Shown here one piece after another: positions 51,103-60,834 of a stretch of 64,000 nucleotides of DNA. This DNA is from Bog-473 sp963840435. Its GTDB lineage: Bacteria; Actinomycetota; Acidimicrobiia; Acidimicrobiales; RAAP-2. Within the stretch, counting starts at the first letter, position 1. Each line of letters opens with the position of its first letter. The stretch lies in contig CAWIYY010000008.1 of NCBI GenBank assembly GCA_963840435.1, forward strand, positions 1 to 64,000. Direction: 5' to 3'. Below the pieces are notes generated by a model. That model was given only the letters and a program-made list of their open reading frames with translations, was not told the DNA's origin and ran no database searches. Position numbers and translations under genes: made by a program.

Positions 51103-54100
51103 TGGCCCGCCGCAGGAGATCAGCCTGCTCGAGAGCGTGCAGGGCGGCACTGCCGATGGCCGGGCTGGCCGACTCGACTCGACTGACATGGCGCAGCTTG
51201 AGCCGGTCGGGCAGGCATGCGTGGAGTCGCGCATGGACGAATGACCAGGCGCCCATGTTCTCGGGCTCCTCCTGGAGCCAGACCACTTCGGTGGCTTCTG
51301 GGTAGCGCCCAAAGGTGGCGGTGATCTGCTGCACCGGCCACGGATAGAGCTGTTCCACGCGCACAATCGCTACCCGAGCCGCGTCTTCTTGGTCCAGTTC
51401 GCCTCGGTGGGCCAGGGCCTCTTGGGCGATCTTCCCGCTGCACAGGACGACGCGGCGCACCGAGCTGGGCTCTTCGACGGCCGCATCGTCGATGACCAGG
51501 CGGAAGGACCCAGTCTCGAGCTCGTCCAACGTCGAGCGCGAGGCATGTGCCCGGAGCATCGACTTCGGGGTCACGATGATGAGTGGACGCTTGGGATACA
51601 GCCGGGCTTGTGAACGGAGCAGGTGGAAATACTGGGCCGAGGTCGTGGGGATGGTGACCCGCATGTTGCCCCGAGCGCTGAGCGACAGGAAGCGCTCGAA
51701 GCGTGACGACGAGTGCTCCGGGCCCTGGCCCTCGTACCCGTGGGGCAAGAGCATCACGAGTCCCGAGTACTGGCCCCACTTGATTTCCGCTGCAGCGAGG
51801 AAGTTGTCGATGATGATCTGCGCACCGTTGGCGAAGTCACCGAACTGCGCCTCCCATGCGACGAGGGCCTCGGGCGCCTCCACCGAATAGCCGTACTCGA
51901 ATCCCACCGCGGCGTACTCGGAGAGCAGCGAGTCCCGGACGGTGAAGTTCCCCATGTTGCCGGGTGGGATGAGCTGAGTCGCCCCAACGCGAGCGAGTCC
52001 GTCCCTGATGTGGGCCAGCGGAACGTATTCCTCGGCGTTCGAATAGTCGACGAGGACGGAATGACGGTGACTGAATGTGCCCCGGCGGGTGTCCTGACCG
52101 GTAAGGCGCACGTTCACGCCCTCGTACATCAACGAACCGAAGGCCAGGGCCTCGGCCAGGGCCCAGTCGACCGAACCACTGGCCACCAACTCATCGCGTT
52201 GGGCAAACTGCCGCTCGAGCTTGGGATGGATGGTAAAGCCGTCCGGGACAGTACGGACGACTGCGGACAGGGCGTGGAGGACGTCCGGGGCGATCCCGGT
52301 CTCGGGCGGGTCGCTCACGACCGGCGGCGACTCAGGAGGCGGCAGCTCAGTCGGGGCCAGCGAGGGTTCCTGGCGGACCTCGTCGAGGACCGTCTGCAGC
52401 TTGGCGTTGAAGTCGTCGAGGGCATGCTCGGCCTCGTCGAGGGTGATGTCACCCCGGCGTACCAGCGTCTCGGTGTAGAGCTTGCGTACGGAGCGCTTGG
52501 CGTCGATGCGCTGGTACATGAGGGGCTGGGTGTAGCTGGGGTCGTCACCTTCGTTGTGCCCGTGCTTGCGGTAGCAGACGAGATCGATCACGACGTCCTT
52601 GTGGAACGTCTGACGGAACGTGAAGGCGAGGCGGGCAGCTCGCACGCAGGCTTCGGGGTCGTCCCCGTTCACATGGAAGATCGGCGCCTGCACCATCTTG
52701 GCCACGTCGGTCGGGTACACAGAGGAGCGGGCCGACGCCGGAGCGGTGGTGAAACCGAGCTGGTTGTTGATGACCAGGTGCACGGTGCCGCCGGTCCGGT
52801 ACCCGGAAAGACCCGAGAGGTTGAGCGTCTCGGCCACGACCCCCTGGCCGGCAAAAGCAGCGTCGCCGTGGATGAGCACCGACATGCAGGGAAACCCGTC
52901 GACCCCCTCGGCGGCAGCCGCCGGTGTGCCGTCGGTCGGCGGCGAGAGCCGGTCCTGCTTCGCCCGGGTCATGCCCTCCACGACCGGGTCGACCGCCTCG
53001 AGGTGGGAGGGGTTCGAGGCGAGGGTGATCGGCAGCTCCTCGCCGGCGCTGGCGACGAACACGCCGCGCGCTCCCTTGTGGTACTTCACATCGCCCGAAC
53101 CCTGGACCGACTCCGGGTCGAGATTGCCCTCGAACTCCTCGAAGATGTCGTGGTACGACTTGCCGACGATGTTCGCCAGTACGTTGAGCCGGCCCCGATG
53201 GGCCATGCCCATGACGACCTCGGCCACCCCGGAGCCCGCAGCCGAGTCGAGCAGCGCATCGAGCAAGACAATGGTCGACTCGGCACCCTCGAGCCCAAAG
53301 CGCTTCTGCCCGACGTAGCGGGTGTGGAGGAACCGCTCGAAGACCTCGGCCGCGTTGAGACGGTCGAGGATGTGACGCTGTTCCTCGATGTTGAGTGTGG
53401 TCGGCTGCCCCTCGACATGCTGCTGGATCCAGCGCTTCTGCTCCGGGTCCTGGATGTGCATGTACTCGATGCCGAGCGTCCGGCAGTAGGCGTCGCGCAG
53501 GACGTGGAGGATCTCGTCGAGGGTGGCCACATCGCGCCCCGCCAGGCCGTCCGCCACGAACTGACGGGGCAGGTCCCAGATGGTCAGCCCGTAGGTGAGC
53601 GGGTCGAGCTCGGGGTGGATGTGCGGGGGCTCGGCGTCGAGCGGGTCCAGGTGGGCGATGAGATGGCCCCGAACCCGGTACATGTTGATCAGGGTCTGGA
53701 CGTGCACCTGTTTGGTCAGGCGCTGGTGCTCACCCTCCTCGGATTCCTCGCCGGCATTCGAGTCCACCTGCCAGCGCACTGGCTCGTAGGGCACCGCCAT
53801 CGACTCGAAGAGATCGTCGTAGAAGCCGTCAGCCCCCATGAGGAGGGCGGAGACTCGCCCCAGGAAGAGGCCGGACTCGGCACCCTGGATGATCCGGTGG
53901 TCATAGGTCGAGGTGAGCGTCACCACCTTGCCCAGCCCGAGCTCGGCCAGCATGCGCGGGTCGGCTGCCTCGAAGCCCGCCGGGTAGCCCAGCGCGCCGA
54001 CGCCGACGATGGCGCCCTGGCCCGGCATGAGCCGGGGCACGGACTGCACGGTGCCCAGCGTTCCGGGGTTGGTCAGCGACACCGTCGTCCCGGCGAAGTC

Positions 54101-54839
54101 GTCCGGAGCGATCTTCCCTGTGTGGATTTTGCGGATCAGGTCTTCGTAGGCAAGAACGAAGGCACGGAAGTCGAGGGTGTCCGCCTCCTTGATGCACGGC
54201 ACGAGCAAGCGTGCGCGTTCCGTCGCTCTTCTCCTGATCGACTGCGAGGCCGAGGCCGACGTGCTTGTGATGAATGACGCCGGGCTTGCCTGATCCATCG
54301 GCGTCGGCGACGAAAGCAGCGTTGAGTGCGGGCACGTCGTGCAGAGCGCGCACGACTGCGTAGCCGATGATGTGGGTGAAACTCACCTTGGCACCGGTCG
54401 TCCGGGCCAACTGGTTGTTGAGGATGAGCCGGTTCACCTCGAGGAGGCGCGCCGGCACCGAGCGCACGCTGGTGGCCGTCGGCACACCGAGGCTGGCCTC
54501 CATGTTCGCGACGATGCGGGATGCCGCTCCGCGCAGGACGGTGGCTTCCTCGTTCCCGGTCTGCCCAAGCGGAGCCGGCGCCGGAATCACGGCGGCGGGC
54601 GCCTGCGGAGCGGTCGTTGCCGCCGCCGGCACGGCCGCAACGGCGACACCGGGCGCGGCTGCGTCACCCCAGGCGGCCTGGCTCTGGGGCATCGGGACCG
54701 GCGCCGGACGGTAGTCGGCGAAGAACTCCCGCCAGCTCTGGCTGACCGAGTCCGGATCGGCCAGGAATCGGTCGTACATGTCGTCGACCAGCCACGCATT
54801 GGGGCCGAACGAGCCACCGGCGCCACCGAACTGGGTCAT
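51095..54839 (-). pseudogene. kgd: Multifunctional 2-oxoglutarate metabolism enzyme (Kgd), single-base frameshift
   Basis: The gene encodes the actinobacterial fusion of a short E2-like N-terminus and E1 of 2-oxoglutarate dehydrogenase (about 1247 residues in all, like mycobacterial Kgd). The first part from ATG 54839 has FGPNAWLVDDMYDRFLADPD, an Ala/Pro-rich linker, then the acyltransferase-like RLILNNQLARTTGAKVSFTH. The second has TVSLTNPGTLGTVQSVPRLM, YDHRIIQGAESGLFLGRVSA, VVMGMAHRGRLNVLANIVGK, LIHGDAAFAGQGVVAETLNL (thiamine diphosphate site), and MLLPHGYEGQGPEHSSSRFE. The frame breaks at 54207-54208: an extra A on the plus strand turns TRTLLVPCIKEAD into TRTLARAVHQGG. Deleting it restores one frame. 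Everything else is intact. Confidence 0.9.
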
Positions 54840-54901
54840 GGGCCAACCCTACCGGTGGAGGTCGGGGTCGGTGGGCGCTCGGGCTAGCGTCTGCCCTGCC
54901 C

Positions 54902-55711
54902 ATGCCCTATCCGGCCGCACTTCAGGTCTCGGCGCGCCCGGCCTCAGAGCCTGGCGCCCCAACGGTCGTTTTCGTCCATGGGTCGCTGGATCGGAGCGAG
55001 AGTTTCCGCCGTGTCATGCGGCGCCTCCCCGAGCTGACGACGGTGGCCTACGACCGCCGGGGCTACCAAGGCTCCAGAGGTGCCGGCGTCACCGATCTCG
55101 CTGGACACATCGAGGACCTGCTCGCCATCGGCGAGGAGCTGCGGACCATCGCTGGCGGCGGCGGAGGCCCACTGGTCGCCGTCGGCCACAGCCTCGGGGG
55201 CGACGTCGTGGTCGGCGCGGCCCTGGCCTCGCCCCGGGCCTTCGACGCCATCGGGGCCTTCGAGCCGCCCATGCCGTGGCTGGGTTTCCGCCGCCCGCAG
55301 GCAGGCGGGCGCCAGGCTCAGGACTGGCCACCCATGTCCGAGGACCCCGCAGTAGAGGTAGAACACTTCTTCTCCCGCATGGTCGGCCCGGAGGCGTGGA
55401 TCCGCCTCAGCGACGATGCCCGGGCCGACCGGATCGCCGACGGGCCGGCGCTCATGGGCGATCTGCGCAGCTTCCGCTCCATGGAGCCGGTCTTCGACGT
55501 CACCGCACTGGCCGTGCCGGCCGTGTTCGGTCGGGGCGGGGAGGGGTCGGCCCCGCACCACCAGCGCAGCGTCGAGTGGCTGGGCGAGAACGTGCCTGGG
55601 ACGTCGGTGTTCCGTATCGACGGGGCGCAGCACGGTGCGCACCTTTCGCATCCCGACCACTTCGCAGCCATGACGCGGCTGGTGGTCGAAAAAGCGGCCG
55701 GCGCCAGCTAA
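54902..55711 (+). CDS. Alpha/beta hydrolase
   Basis: The 269-residue protein has the alpha/beta hydrolase core: TVVFVHGSLDRSESFRRVMR (oxyanion HG), TTVAYDRRGYQGSRGAGVTD, the nucleophile elbow LVAVGHSLGGDVVVGAALAS, and the C-terminal His in DGAQHGAHLSHPDHFAAM. The acid is probably in the strand before AVPAVFGRGGEGS. No lipid or signal motif is seen, so it is cytosolic; the substrate is unknown. The ATG at 54902 is 62 bases from the divergent kgd start. Its last four bases overlap the end of the convergent transporter gene. Confidence 0.85.
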   Translation: MPYPAALQVSARPASEPGAPTVVFVHGSLDRSESFRRVMRRLPELTTVAYDRRGYQGSRGAGVTDLAGHIEDLLAIGEELRTIAGGGGGPLVAVGHSLGGDVVVGAALASPRAFDAIGAFEPPMPWLGFRRPQAGGRQAQDWPPMSEDPAVEVEHFFSRMVGPEAWIRLSDDARADRIADGPALMGDLRSFRSMEPVFDVTALAVPAVFGRGGEGSAPHHQRSVEWLGENVPGTSVFRIDGAQHGAHLSHPDHFAAMTRLVVEKAAGAS

Positions 55712-56682
55712 ACCGAAGAGAAAGGCGGCAGGCCGTCGTGGGCGGGCTCAGGCTCGGGCTCGGGCGGCTGGAAGCGACCGTGGGGGTGCTTCAGCTGGCG
55801 CGACAGCATCTCTTCGTACTCATCGCCCTTGCCCTCGCTCCTGATGCCGGTGATGAGCGGCGAGTGTGACAAGAAGACAGCCCCGACGAACATCAGCAGG
55901 AGGGAGACGGCCTCGAGCGGTCCGTACGGCCCCGAGGTGCGGAGGCTGTCGCCGTAGAGGGCGATGCCGAGGCAGATGCTGACGAGCGGGTCCACCAGGA
56001 CCAGGGTGGACTGGGAGGCGGCAAGGGGGCCGGCGTGGAACGCGTTCTGGGTGAGGAAGAGGCCGAGCAGGCCGAAGACGATGACCCCGTAGGTCTGCCA
56101 ATGCACGAGCATGGTGACCCAGTCGCGGGCGGCGTAGTCGCTCACCGTCTTGATGAGGGCGGCCGTGAAGGCGTACGTGATGGCCGCCGCGCTGCCGAAC
56201 ATGGCCGCTTTCCACCAACGAGGCCCCCAGCGGGTGGCGACCACCGACAGAACGATCAGGACGCAGGTCGTGCCCCCGACCACGATCCAACCCAAGTTGG
56301 TCGGGACCGCCTGGCCGCCGCCCGGTGCGGCGAAGTAGAGGAAGCCGGCCAATCCGAAGGCGATGGCGCCAGCGCCGATCCACTCCCGGTACGTGATCTG
56401 GAAACGGAAGTACGTCCCGAGGATGGCCACCAGGAAGAGGAGCTCCATGGTGAGGATGGGCTGGACCACCGAGAGCCGGCCGAGATGCAGCGCAAAAGAC
56501 TGGAACAGAAATGAACAGATCATGAAGCCGAAGCCGAGAAGCCAAACGCCGCGCCGGATGGCATGCGCCATCAGGCTCAACCGCATCGTCGTCTCTTCCG
56601 GGGCATCCTCAACGCCCATGCGCTGGAACACGCTGGTCAGCGCGTTGGACAATGCCGCCGCTACAGCAAGGACATAAACCAT
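55708..56682 (-). CDS. DMT-superfamily transporter (EamA-like)
   Basis: This 324-residue protein has about nine or ten hydrophobic helices in two halves: YVLAVAAALSNALTSVFQRM, GVWLLGFGFMICSFLFQSFA, LSVVQPILTMELLFLVAILG, WIGAGAIAFGLAGFLYFAAP in the first, and AAMFGSAAAITYAFTAALIK, TYGVIVFGLLGLFLTQNAFH, LVLVDPLVSICLGIALYGDS, LEAVSLLLMFVGAVFLSHSP in the second. This layout fits drug/metabolite-type transporters, including magnesium-transporter-like NIPA relatives; the substrate is unknown. The tail is acidic and proline-rich. The ATG at 56682 is the first in frame. Its end overlaps the hydrolase gene by four bases. Confidence 0.8.
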   Translation of the reverse strand: MVYVLAVAAALSNALTSVFQRMGVEDAPEETTMRLSLMAHAIRRGVWLLGFGFMICSFLFQSFALHLGRLSVVQPILTMELLFLVAILGTYFRFQITYREWIGAGAIAFGLAGFLYFAAPGGGQAVPTNLGWIVVGGTTCVLIVLSVVATRWGPRWWKAAMFGSAAAITYAFTAALIKTVSDYAARDWVTMLVHWQTYGVIVFGLLGLFLTQNAFHAGPLAASQSTLVLVDPLVSICLGIALYGDSLRTSGPYGPLEAVSLLLMFVGAVFLSHSPLITGIRSEGKGDEYEEMLSRQLKHPHGRFQPPEPEPEPAHDGLPPFSSV

Positions 56683-57007
56683 CGCCTCTCCCCGCAGATG
56701 TTAACGGGGAGTCGTCACAAATCAATCAGTCGACGCACAGCTGGCACTCAGCCTCACGCGACTGCGGCGTTTCCGGCCTCTCACGCAGGAATCCTGTGCC
56801 CTAGCCCCTGGCAAGCCGGATCGGATCTCGAGGACCTGCGTTTCCGCAGAAATTCTGATGGTCTGACCTACACAGAATGTGGCATTTAGGTTACGTTTAC
56901 CCAATCTTCTGCCGACCGGGGTTGAGGCGAGTGCAATTTTCCGCCCGCCTGACCGGGAGAGGTGCGAAGCGGTCGTCACCGGGGCGACCGGCGAGCAAGG
57001 GAGTGCT
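56683..57007. other. Intergenic region upstream of the oligopeptide transporter operon
   Basis: This space separates the divergent DMT transporter and binding-protein genes. It includes the likely promoter of the peptide operon; AT-richer blocks occur near 56700-56730 and 56870-56905 (CATTTAGGTTACGTTTACCC), but I cannot assign -35 and -10 boxes with confidence. AAGGGAG at 56998-57004 is the ribosome site for 57008. No other gene is supported. Confidence 0.5.
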
Positions 57008-58753
57008 ATGGGACTGAAGGGGCTAGTAAAGCGGTCGGGGTTCGCCGCCCTCGCGGCGGGTGCACTGACAATGTCGATTGTGGTCGTCACACCGGCCACG
57101 AGCGGCGCGTCAACGAGGGCGTCCTCCTCCGGGGGCACGGCGACCATGGCGCTCGACGAGAACCTGGCCGGGTTCAATATCAACACCTCGGCTGCAAACG
57201 AATTCGTTCTCCAAGAGATCATGAACATGGTGTGGCCGCAGGCGTTCATCACGAACTCCAAGCTGCAGCCGGTCATGAACAACCAGCTGCTACAGAGCGC
57301 AGTGCAGGAGAGCACGAGCCCCCAGACCATCGTCTACAAGCTGAACCCCAAGGCGGAGTGGTCCGACGGCACGCCGATCACCGCCGACGACTTCATCTAC
57401 AACTGGCAGGCTCAGAGCGGGCAATCGCAGTACACCGATGTCGGTGGCCAGCCGTACGACGACGCGTCGACCACGGGCTACGACCAGATCGAGTCGGTCG
57501 TGGGCTCGAGCCCCGCAAACGGAGCTGCATGCGCCCCAGGTACCGCGGCCGACCGCAACGTCGGCCTGTGCCCGAACGGCAAGACCGTGACCGTCACGTT
57601 CAAGCCGAGCTTCGCTGACTGGCGCAGCCTCTTCACGGACATCGTGCCGGCGCACATCGCCCGCACCGTCGGCTGGAACACCGGATTTGCCGGCCCGGCA
57701 CAGACGATCTCGGGCAGTTGGTATTCAATCCAGAGCTACAACGCCAACCAGTCGCTGGTCCTCGTGCGCAACCCCAACTACTGGAGCACACCCGGCAAGC
57801 TCGACAAGATCGTGTTCACGTTCTTCTCGGACGACAGCCAGCTGGTGCCGGCCCTGCAGAACAAGGAAGTCAACGTCATCAACCCGTCGACGGTGAACCT
57901 GTCGATCGTGCAGAACGCCAACCAAGTGCCAGGGACGACGAAGGCGACCGTGCCGGGTCTCGAGTTCGAGCACTTCGACTTCAACCAGGCGGATCCCTAC
58001 CTGGCCAAGCTCCAGGTGCGCGAGGCGATCGCCCACGGTGTCAACCGCCAGCAACTCATCGAGCGCACCGTCGGCGAGATCTCCAAGGGCATTACGCCCC
58101 TGGGCAGCCGCATGTACGTGTCGACGCAGGCGGACTACAAGGGCACCTCCTACGCGTTCAGCACGAGCAAGTCCATCTCTCTGCTCAAAGAGCTCGGCTT
58201 CAAGAAGGGTTCGGACGGATACTTCCAACCCAACTACGGGCCGCAGCAGGGCAAGGACCTGACGTTCACCATCCAGTCGACGTCGGGGAACACCATCCGG
58301 GCCGAAACGGAGGAACTCTTCCAGTCTCAGATGAAGGCCATCGGCATCAAGATCAACATTCAGAACTACGACGCCAATACCTTCTTCGGGACGAACCTGC
58401 CCGACGGCACCTACCAGATTGCCGAGTTCGCCTGGGTCAGCACTCCCTACGTTTCGGGTAACCAGTCGATCTACTGCTCGTACACCAACACGAACAACTG
58501 CGGTCAGAACTGGACCCACTCGGCCAACAGCGAAGTGGACAAGCTCATGTCTACCGGTGCCTCCGCACCGAGCGCCTCCCAGGAGGCCGAGGACTTCAAC
58601 AAGGCCGACGCCATCCTGTGGCAAGACATGGTGACGCTGCCCCTGTACCAGAAGCCGCAGTTCTTCGCCTGGACGAACAACCTCAAGGGTGTCGTGCCGA
58701 ACACGTCGGAAGTCGGCGTCACCTGGAACGCCGAAGACTGGCACCTGAGCTAG
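57008..58753 (+). CDS. Peptide ABC transporter, substrate-binding protein
   Basis: This protein has 581 residues from ATG 57008, with AAGGGAG upstream. It has a signal peptide (SGFAALAAGALTMSIVVVTP, cleavage near the ASTRAS stretch) but no lipobox Cys, so it may be secreted or anchored otherwise. The family-5 binding protein fold is evident: FNINTSAANEFVLQEIMNMV, KAEWSDGTPITADDFIYNWQ (the classic SDG-P-TADDF), VLVRNPNYWSTPGKLDKIVF, and LQVREAIAHGVNRQQLIERT. It should bind oligopeptides or similar solutes outside the membrane. It begins the dpp/opp-type operon; a strong hairpin follows at 58775, so it can also be transcribed alone in higher amounts than the permeases. Confidence 0.92.
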   Translation: MGLKGLVKRSGFAALAAGALTMSIVVVTPATSGASTRASSSGGTATMALDENLAGFNINTSAANEFVLQEIMNMVWPQAFITNSKLQPVMNNQLLQSAVQESTSPQTIVYKLNPKAEWSDGTPITADDFIYNWQAQSGQSQYTDVGGQPYDDASTTGYDQIESVVGSSPANGAACAPGTAADRNVGLCPNGKTVTVTFKPSFADWRSLFTDIVPAHIARTVGWNTGFAGPAQTISGSWYSIQSYNANQSLVLVRNPNYWSTPGKLDKIVFTFFSDDSQLVPALQNKEVNVINPSTVNLSIVQNANQVPGTTKATVPGLEFEHFDFNQADPYLAKLQVREAIAHGVNRQQLIERTVGEISKGITPLGSRMYVSTQADYKGTSYAFSTSKSISLLKELGFKKGSDGYFQPNYGPQQGKDLTFTIQSTSGNTIRAETEELFQSQMKAIGIKINIQNYDANTFFGTNLPDGTYQIAEFAWVSTPYVSGNQSIYCSYTNTNNCGQNWTHSANSEVDKLMSTGASAPSASQEAEDFNKADAILWQDMVTLPLYQKPQFFAWTNNLKGVVPNTSEVGVTWNAEDWHLS

Positions 58754-58774
58754 TCCACGGGCTCGCTTGAACGA

Positions 58775-58813
58775 GAAGGAGGGGCTGTGCCCGCTGAGGC
58801 CGGCCCCTCCTTC
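58775..58813 (+). terminator. Strong hairpin after the binding-protein gene
   Basis: GAAGGAGGGGC (58775-58785) pairs perfectly with GCCCCTCCTTC (58803-58813) across a 17-base loop, 22 bases after the stop. It probably acts as a partial terminator or an mRNA 3' stabiliser, allowing excess binding protein relative to the permeases. Confidence 0.75.
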
Positions 58814-58862
58814 AAGTTCTCTGCCCCTAGTACCAGCGGCGTTTCCTCCCTAGAATCCGTTC

Positions 58863-59840
58863 ATGTTCGCCTACGTCATTAGGCGCCTCCTGATCAGCAT
58901 CGTCGTCCTGTTCTTTGCGACGATCCTGGTCTTCGTGCTCGTGGCCAGCTCGGGCAACCCCCTCGCCCTGTTGATGGCCAACCCCCATATCCCCCACTCG
59001 ACAATCGTCCACCGGGAGCAGCTGCTCCATCTGAACGATCCGCTGTGGCAGCGCTACTGGATCTGGCTCACGGGAGCGATCCACGGGGACCTGGGGTCGA
59101 CCATCAACGGCCAAGACGTGGCGTCACAGGCCATGTCGCACCTGCTGATCACGCTGCGCATGGTGATCATCGCCACCGTCATCGCCATTTTCATCGCCAT
59201 CTTCATGGGCGTGCTGGCCGCCGTGCGTCAGAACAAGATCACGGACCACACCATCACGGTGACCAACTTCGTGCTGCTGGCCACGCCGGTCTTCGTGCTC
59301 GGCCTGGCCCTCAAGGAGTTCGTGGCCATCCCGATCAACGAGCACCTGAACAAGATCGTCTTCTATACGAACGGCGAGCAGAGCCCGACCTTGAGCGGTT
59401 CGTTCCTCAGCCGACTGCCCGACTACGCGGCGCACACGGCGCTGCCCGTGCTGACCCTGATCCTCGTCTCCTACACGTCGTGGGCCATCTACCAGCGCTC
59501 GTCCATGATCGAGACCCTCGACGCCGACCACGTGCGTCTCGCACGGGCCAAGGGTCTGAGCTCACGCCGAGTTCTGGTCCGCCACGTGTTGCGCAATGCT
59601 CTCATCCCCGTCACAACGGTGATCGCTTTGGACTTCGCCGCAGTGCTCGGCGGGGCCATCGTGACCGAGATCATCTTCGGCTGGCAGGGTCTCGGGCAGT
59701 GGTACCTCACCGGCGTAACCAACCTCGACACCAACGTCATGCTCGCCTACCTGTTGATCACAGCCACGTTCGTGATCCTGTTCAACCTGCTGGCGGACAT
59801 CCTCTACGGCGTCCTCGACCCAAGGATTCGCTATGGTTGA
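58863..59840 (+). CDS. Peptide ABC transporter permease (DppB/OppB-like)
   Basis: This 325-residue permease has an N-terminal helix (LLISIVVLFFATILVFVLVA) and a block of five more helices. The inner-membrane EAA loop reads LDADHVRLARAKGLSSRRVL then VRHVLRNALIPVTTVIALDF, the site that contacts the ATPase. The C-terminus has GAIVTEIIFGWQGLGQWYLT, as in DppB. The ATG at 58863 has no strong ribosome site, but this start is the usual one for the family (MFAYVIRRLL). It overlaps the next permease gene by eight bases. Confidence 0.92.
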   Translation: MFAYVIRRLLISIVVLFFATILVFVLVASSGNPLALLMANPHIPHSTIVHREQLLHLNDPLWQRYWIWLTGAIHGDLGSTINGQDVASQAMSHLLITLRMVIIATVIAIFIAIFMGVLAAVRQNKITDHTITVTNFVLLATPVFVLGLALKEFVAIPINEHLNKIVFYTNGEQSPTLSGSFLSRLPDYAAHTALPVLTLILVSYTSWAIYQRSSMIETLDADHVRLARAKGLSSRRVLVRHVLRNALIPVTTVIALDFAAVLGGAIVTEIIFGWQGLGQWYLTGVTNLDTNVMLAYLLITATFVILFNLLADILYGVLDPRIRYG

Positions 59841-60834
59841 CCCGGTCCCCACAGAGGACTTCGTCGTACCGACACCGCCGAGTGTGGGAACGACGGAAGC
59901 GGGGTCGCACACCCTGGCCAGTGTCGGCGCCGGACTCGAACTGCCCCCCGACGCCCACGGCCTGGCCGGCGGGGGGTCCAAGAGCCAGCTCCGCATTGTC
60001 ATGGGCCGGTTCTTGCACCAGAAGCTGGCAATTATCGGGCTCTGCGTCTTCGCCCTGCTCGGCATCGCCTCTGTCGTGGTGGGGCATTTCTGGCAGTTCA
60101 GCTACACCTCCATCACCAACAACCTCAACGACCCGCCGTCGTGGACCAACCCGTTCGGGACCAACTCCATCGGCAACGACATGTTCGCCCAGGTCATGGC
60201 CGGGGTGGAAAAGGACATCCAGATCGCGCTGACCGTGGCCGCCATGGCGACGATCATCGGTGTCACCGTCGGTGCCATCGCGGGCTTCTACCGGGGCTGG
60301 GTCGACTCGCTGTTGATGCGATTCGTCGACCTGGTCCTCGTGCTCCCCGTGCTGGCCGTCCTGATCGTCTTGGCCAACAAGCTGTCCAAGGAGTCCAGCA
60401 ACTGGCTCGGCCTGGCCATCATCATCGGCCTGCTCTCGTGGACCTATGTGGCCCGACTGGTGCGTGCGGATTTCCTTTCGCTCCGGGAGCGTGACTTCGT
60501 CGAGGCGTCGCGGGCGCTGGGCGCCACCAACCGGCGCATCATCGTCAGGCACATGCTGCCCAACGCAATCGGCCCGATCATCGTCAACGCCACGCTGACC
60601 GTGGCCCTCAGCATCGTTTTCGAGTCGACTTTGTCGTTCCTCGGTCTCGGCGTGCAACCGCCCAACGTCTCGCTCGGCCTCCTCGTCGACCAGGGCCAGG
60701 ACTCGGCCACCACCGAGTGGTGGCTCTTCGTCTTCCCGGTGGTGTTCCTCATCATCCTCATCCTGTCGATCTTCCTGATCGGCGACGGATTGCGCGAGGC
60801 GTTCGACCCGAAGAAGAGCCAGGTCAGGGCCTAG
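59833..60834 (+). CDS. Peptide ABC transporter permease (DppC/OppC-like)
   Basis: This protein has 333 residues from ATG 59833. It has a 50-residue N-terminal extension rich in Thr and Pro, then KLAIIGLCVFALLGIASVVV as the first helix, FGTNSIGNDMFAQVMAGVEK (OppC-type), GVTVGAIAGFYRGWVDSLLM, and the EAA loop RDFVEASRALGATNRRIIVR then HMLPNAIGPIIVNATLTVAL. It ends with SFLGLGVQPPNVSLGLLVDQ and a helix PVVFLIILILSIFLIGDGLR. It pairs with the upstream permease. Its stop TAG shares its last base with the GTG of the next gene. Confidence 0.92.
   Translation: MVDPVPTEDFVVPTPPSVGTTEAGSHTLASVGAGLELPPDAHGLAGGGSKSQLRIVMGRFLHQKLAIIGLCVFALLGIASVVVGHFWQFSYTSITNNLNDPPSWTNPFGTNSIGNDMFAQVMAGVEKDIQIALTVAAMATIIGVTVGAIAGFYRGWVDSLLMRFVDLVLVLPVLAVLIVLANKLSKESSNWLGLAIIIGLLSWTYVARLVRADFLSLRERDFVEASRALGATNRRIIVRHMLPNAIGPIIVNATLTVALSIVFESTLSFLGLGVQPPNVSLGLLVDQGQDSATTEWWLFVFPVVFLIILILSIFLIGDGLREAFDPKKSQVRA

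Noticed and set aside
51713..54277. 854-residue plus-strand open frame opposite kgd
   Set aside because: Its composition and length follow from kgd codon bias on the other strand; kgd has unmistakable family motifs.
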